Of a stretch of DNA of 7,911 nt, positions 5,811-7,911 are shown one piece after another. The stretch is from Methanobacteriota archaeon. Lineage in GTDB: Archaea > Hydrothermarchaeota > Hydrothermarchaeia > Hydrothermarchaeales > BMS3B. A program made the position numbers and the translations under genes. Positions within the stretch are counted from its first letter, which is position 1. Every line of letters begins with the position of its first letter. The notes below the pieces were generated by a model. That model worked only from the letters and a program-made list of their open reading frames with translations, made no database searches and had not been told where the DNA came from. The stretch lies in NCBI GenBank assembly GCA_003229935.1, contig QIGD01000048.1:1-7911 (forward strand), in the 5' to 3' direction.

Positions 5811-6485
5811 ATGAAGATTAAAATGCCTGTAATAATGGTCAATGTAAAGGCTTACAGTGAGAGTATGGGAGATAAGGATATAGCTCTGGCAAGGGCATGC
5901 GAGGAGGTGAAGGAGGAGCTTGGTGTAAGTATAGCCTATGCACCACAGATGGTTGATCTGGCTCTCGTGGTAAGAGAGGTTAATATTCCTGTTCTCGCCC
6001 AGCATGCAGAAGCTTTTTTACCAGGGTCAAAAACAGGTTATACTGTTCTAGAGGCTGTTAATGAGGCTGGAGCCTCTGGTACATTAATCAATCACTCTGA
6101 GCACAGACTTGAACTTGCTGATATAGATTTCCTTGTTTCAGAGGCAAGAAAGCTTGACCTCTATACTGTTGTATGCACAAACAATATTCCTGTTAGCATG
6201 GCAGCAGCAGAACTCTCGCCGAACTGTATAGCAATAGAACCACCAGACTTGATAGGCTCGGGTATACCAGTATCAAAGGCAGAACCGGAAATAGTTAAGA
6301 TGAGTGTGGAAGCTGTAAAGGATATAAATAAGGATATAGCTGTGCTTTGCGGTGCAGGTATAAGCACAGGTAAAGATGTTAAGGCTGCTCTTGAGCTGGG
6401 TGCCGAAGGTGTGCTTCTGGCAAGCGGTGTTGTTAAAGCAGAAAACCCAAAAGAGGTACTTCTTGACCTTGCAAACGGAACATAA
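5811..6485 (+). CDS. tpiA: Triosephosphate isomerase (archaeal short type)
   Basis: This 224-residue enzyme interconverts dihydroxyacetone phosphate and glyceraldehyde 3-phosphate in glycolysis and gluconeogenesis. Archaeal versions are about 225 residues, shorter than the 250 of bacteria and eukaryotes, and this fits. Substrate-binding Asn11 and Lys13 lie in VNVKAY. His95 is in LINHSEHR and the catalytic base Glu143 in AIEPPDLIGSG, whose PP..LIGSG part is the flexible loop 6. The phosphate grip comes from GAGISTGKDV (181-190) and VLLASGVVKA (201-210). All key residues are present. It starts only 24 bases after the tRNA-Pro gene, too close for its own TATA box unless that lies inside the tRNA, so it is probably transcribed with the tRNA and released by RNase P/tRNase Z processing. 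A T-rich tract follows. It is cytosolic and usually tetrameric in archaea. Confidence 0.95.
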   Translation: MKIKMPVIMVNVKAYSESMGDKDIALARACEEVKEELGVSIAYAPQMVDLALVVREVNIPVLAQHAEAFLPGSKTGYTVLEAVNEAGASGTLINHSEHRLELADIDFLVSEARKLDLYTVVCTNNIPVSMAAAELSPNCIAIEPPDLIGSGIPVSKAEPEIVKMSVEAVKDINKDIAVLCGAGISTGKDVKAALELGAEGVLLASGVVKAENPKEVLLDLANGT

Positions 6486-6530
6486 AATTTTCTTATACTG
6501 CTGGGATAGCATGTACATACTTCAAAATTA

Positions 6531-6543
6531 AATTTTATTTTTA
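6531..6543 (+). terminator. T-rich tract after tpiA
   Basis: AATTTTATTTTTA lies about 45 bases after the tpiA stop and is a plausible T-tract termination site for the tRNA-tpiA transcript. It is not backed by a hairpin. The same AT-rich stretch runs into the next gene's promoter, so its role is uncertain. Confidence 0.35.
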
Positions 6544-6549
6544 CACTCG

Positions 6550-6557
6550 TTATATTT
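6550..6557 (+). promoter_or_regulatory. TATA-box candidate for the TFB gene
   Basis: TTATATTT is centred about 50 bases before the ATG at 6605. Archaeal initiation about 25 bases downstream would give a start near 6578-6580, downstream of the TTG at 6572 and leaving a short leader before the ATG at 6605. This argues for the ATG as the real start. A TTG at 6581 remains possible for a leaderless message. Confidence 0.45.
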
Positions 6558-6604
6558 CTTTATCTGGATGATTGGAGTTTTTGAAGTCAGTCAAAAGCTG
6601 CAGG

Positions 6605-7540
6605 ATGGTGGATAGCATAGCCTCAAATTCTGAATATGAACTAAAATGTAGAGAATGTGGCGGAACTGATTTATATCATGATTACGACCGTGCAGAGATA
6701 ATTTGTAATAACTGTGGTTTAGTGGTTGATTACAATATGATTGATTCAGGACCGGAGTGGAGGGCCTTTGACAGTGAACAGGTAGTTAAACGTACGAGAA
6801 CAGGGGCACCCCTGACATATCTGATTCATGATAAAGGGTTGAGTACAACTATTGACTGGCGTAATAAGGATAGCTCTGGTAGAGATATTCCTTCAAAACA
6901 GAGAGCTCAACTTTATAGAATGAGGAAATGGCAGCAGCGCATAAGGGTAAGCAATGCAAAAGAAAGGAATTTAACCATTGCTTTAACCGAATTGAATAAG
7001 ATTGCGTCAAAACTTGATTTACCAAAAAACGTTAGAGAAACTGCTGCTGTTGTTTATAGAAAGGCTGTCGATAAGGGATTGATAAGGGGAAGAAGTATTG
7101 AAGGGGTGGTTGCCGCTTGCATATATGCAGCCTGCAGAAAGTGTCTTGTGCCGAGAACTCTCGATGAGATTGCCGAGGCTGCAATGATTGACAGGAAGGA
7201 GATAGGAAGGATATACAGATTCACACTGAGAGAGCTTGGAATTAATCTTTCGCCAACAACACCCATAGATTACATACCAAGATTCTGCTCTGCTCTTGGA
7301 TTGAGCAAGGATGTGGAAATTAAAGCTATCGATATCCTGAATAAAGCAATGAATATGCAGCTCACCTCAGGGAGAGGACCAACCGGTGTTGCTGCAGCAG
7401 CCATATATATTGCTTCTGTTCTTATAGGAGAGAGGAGGACACAGCAGGAAATAAGTGAAGTTGCAGGAGTGACTGAAGTTACAATAAGAAACAGGTATAA
7501 AGAGATAGCAGAAAAGCTGGAAATTGAGATTACAATGTAA
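6605..7540 (+). CDS. tfb: Transcription initiation factor B (TFB, archaeal TFIIB)
   Basis: TFB binds the TBP-TATA complex and the BRE element and recruits RNA polymerase for every archaeal promoter. From the ATG at 6605 the protein has 311 residues. The N-terminal zinc ribbon has Cys15, Cys18, Cys34 and Cys37 (KCRECGG, ICNNCGLV). The B-reader/linker follows with EWRAFDSEQ, KRTRTGAP, IHDKGLSTTIDWRNKD and SGRDI, all canonical. Two cyclin repeats span about 118-214 and 217-311. The second contains the BRE-binding helix-turn-helix (RRTQQEISEVAGV, then TEVTIRNRYKEI). The frame continues upstream to a TTG at 6572 (322 residues), but that lies at or before the predicted transcript start and has no good ribosome binding site. 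The gene stands alone between T-rich tracts. Archaea often carry several TFB copies, and this one shows no missing residue. Confidence 0.95.
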   Translation: MVDSIASNSEYELKCRECGGTDLYHDYDRAEIICNNCGLVVDYNMIDSGPEWRAFDSEQVVKRTRTGAPLTYLIHDKGLSTTIDWRNKDSSGRDIPSKQRAQLYRMRKWQQRIRVSNAKERNLTIALTELNKIASKLDLPKNVRETAAVVYRKAVDKGLIRGRSIEGVVAACIYAACRKCLVPRTLDEIAEAAMIDRKEIGRIYRFTLRELGINLSPTTPIDYIPRFCSALGLSKDVEIKAIDILNKAMNMQLTSGRGPTGVAAAAIYIASVLIGERRTQQEISEVAGVTEVTIRNRYKEIAEKLEIEITM

Positions 7541-7559
7541 TCTGTTATCTCTGCTTAAC

Positions 7560-7585
7560 TTTTTTTAACTTTATATTGTGTTTTT
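7560..7585 (+). terminator. T-tract terminator after the TFB gene
   Basis: A run of seven T at 7560-7566 and a second TTTTT at 7581-7585 lie about 20-45 bases past the TFB stop. Tandem T-runs are the usual archaeal terminator. No stable hairpin was seen. Confidence 0.5.
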
Positions 7586-7608
7586 CAAACTTTTCTTAAA
7601 TAGACTGA

Positions 7609-7850
7609 GTGTGTATTATAGAAAGAATTGGTGATTTGTGCCATGAATACACAAAATATTCCGCAGAGATATAAGCAATAGAATAAGTAGAGAAGCAAGA
7701 CCAGAGCTTTTTATCGAATATACGGATGCTGAAAAGATAGAATTACCAGAGCCACAGAAACAGAGGAATGCCTCTCTGGGAATATATTTCAAGGAGGATG
7801 TCCTTGAGATAAAGCCTACTTAATTACAACAATTATTTATCTTATTATAG
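7609..7850 (+). pseudogene. Decayed N-terminal part of a SagB/ThcOx-type nitroreductase-family gene
   Basis: No single frame is long here, yet consecutive short pieces in two alternating frames read like the start of SagB-family flavin dehydrogenases, in the correct order. From a GTG at 7609 one frame gives IGDLCHEYTKYSAEI and stops at 7672 (family-like 'iG..fHe.TKYsr'). The next frame gives ARPELFIEYTDAEKIELPEP from about 7695 (like 'rPe.y..YpdaekieLP.P'). The first frame resumes with PLWEYISRRMSLR at 7771-7809 (like 'LwE.i..RrSvRdf'). The other then gives PT, a stop, LQQLFILL and TAG at 7815-7850 (like 'pLtLeeLs.LLW', with the Trp codon changed to TAG). At least three frameshifts and several stops make it non-functional. 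The conserved FMN-binding body is not visible, so the gene is truncated or decays beyond the window. The family call rests on recalled motifs. Confidence 0.55.
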
Positions 7851-7911
7851 AATATAATCAGTATTCCCTTAAGTATGTTTAATATTAATAGTACTAAATA
7901 TAAGATAATAG

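Noticed and set aside
6572..6604. TTG start for TFB giving 322 residues
   Set aside because: It lies upstream of the transcript start predicted from TTATATTT and has no clear binding site. The extra 11 residues are not part of the TFB zinc ribbon. It cannot be fully excluded.
1..7911. CRISPR array, rRNA, or prophage genes
   Set aside because: No regularly spaced repeats, no rRNA-like conserved blocks, and no phage structural or integrase motifs were seen on either strand.

Overview
The window is archaeal chromosomal DNA, most likely from a euryarchaeal or methanogen/ANME-like lineage. The evidence is a transcription factor B gene, a short archaeal-type triosephosphate isomerase, the archaeal HMG-CoA synthase / thiolase / DUF35 gene trio, a tRNA gene with no encoded CCA, TTG and GTG start codons behind strong Shine-Dalgarno sites, and T-tract terminators. 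The species cannot be named from the sequence alone.

Left part (1-2099): an accessory, AT-rich stretch. It opens with the C-terminal piece of a DDE transposase that runs in from the left edge. A poorly coding spacer follows, then a minus-strand toxin-antitoxin pair: an RHH-UPF0175 antitoxin and a DUF3368 PIN-like toxin, overlapping by ATGA, with an 8-bp inverted repeat at the promoter. After this comes another gene-poor stretch holding at least one further transposase C-terminal remnant.

Centre (2100-5633, minus strand): a tight five-gene operon transcribed right to left. Its order is an archaeal HTH regulator (COG1709-like), HMG-CoA synthase, acetyl-CoA acetyltransferase (thiolase), a DUF35 zinc-ribbon/OB-fold protein, and a 56-residue cysteine-rich protein of unknown function with a near-perfect ribosome binding site. 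The three middle proteins are the known archaeal channelling complex that condenses three acetyl-CoA units into HMG-CoA for isoprenoid lipid synthesis. The regulator promoter carries a 14-bp palindrome and an extra half-site flanking a TATA-like element, a good candidate for control of the whole operon.

Right part (5713-7911, plus strand): tRNA-Pro(CGG) is followed after only 24 bases by tpiA, so the two probably share a transcript. A separate transcription factor B gene comes next. Beyond its T-tract terminator lies a previously easy-to-miss relic: the N-terminal part of a SagB/ThcOx-type nitroreductase-family gene, broken by frameshifts and stop codons.

The most interesting items for follow-up are the small Cys-rich protein closing the mevalonate operon, the operator-like repeats in front of the regulator, the tRNA-tpiA arrangement, the RHH operator in front of the TA pair, and the decayed SagB gene.
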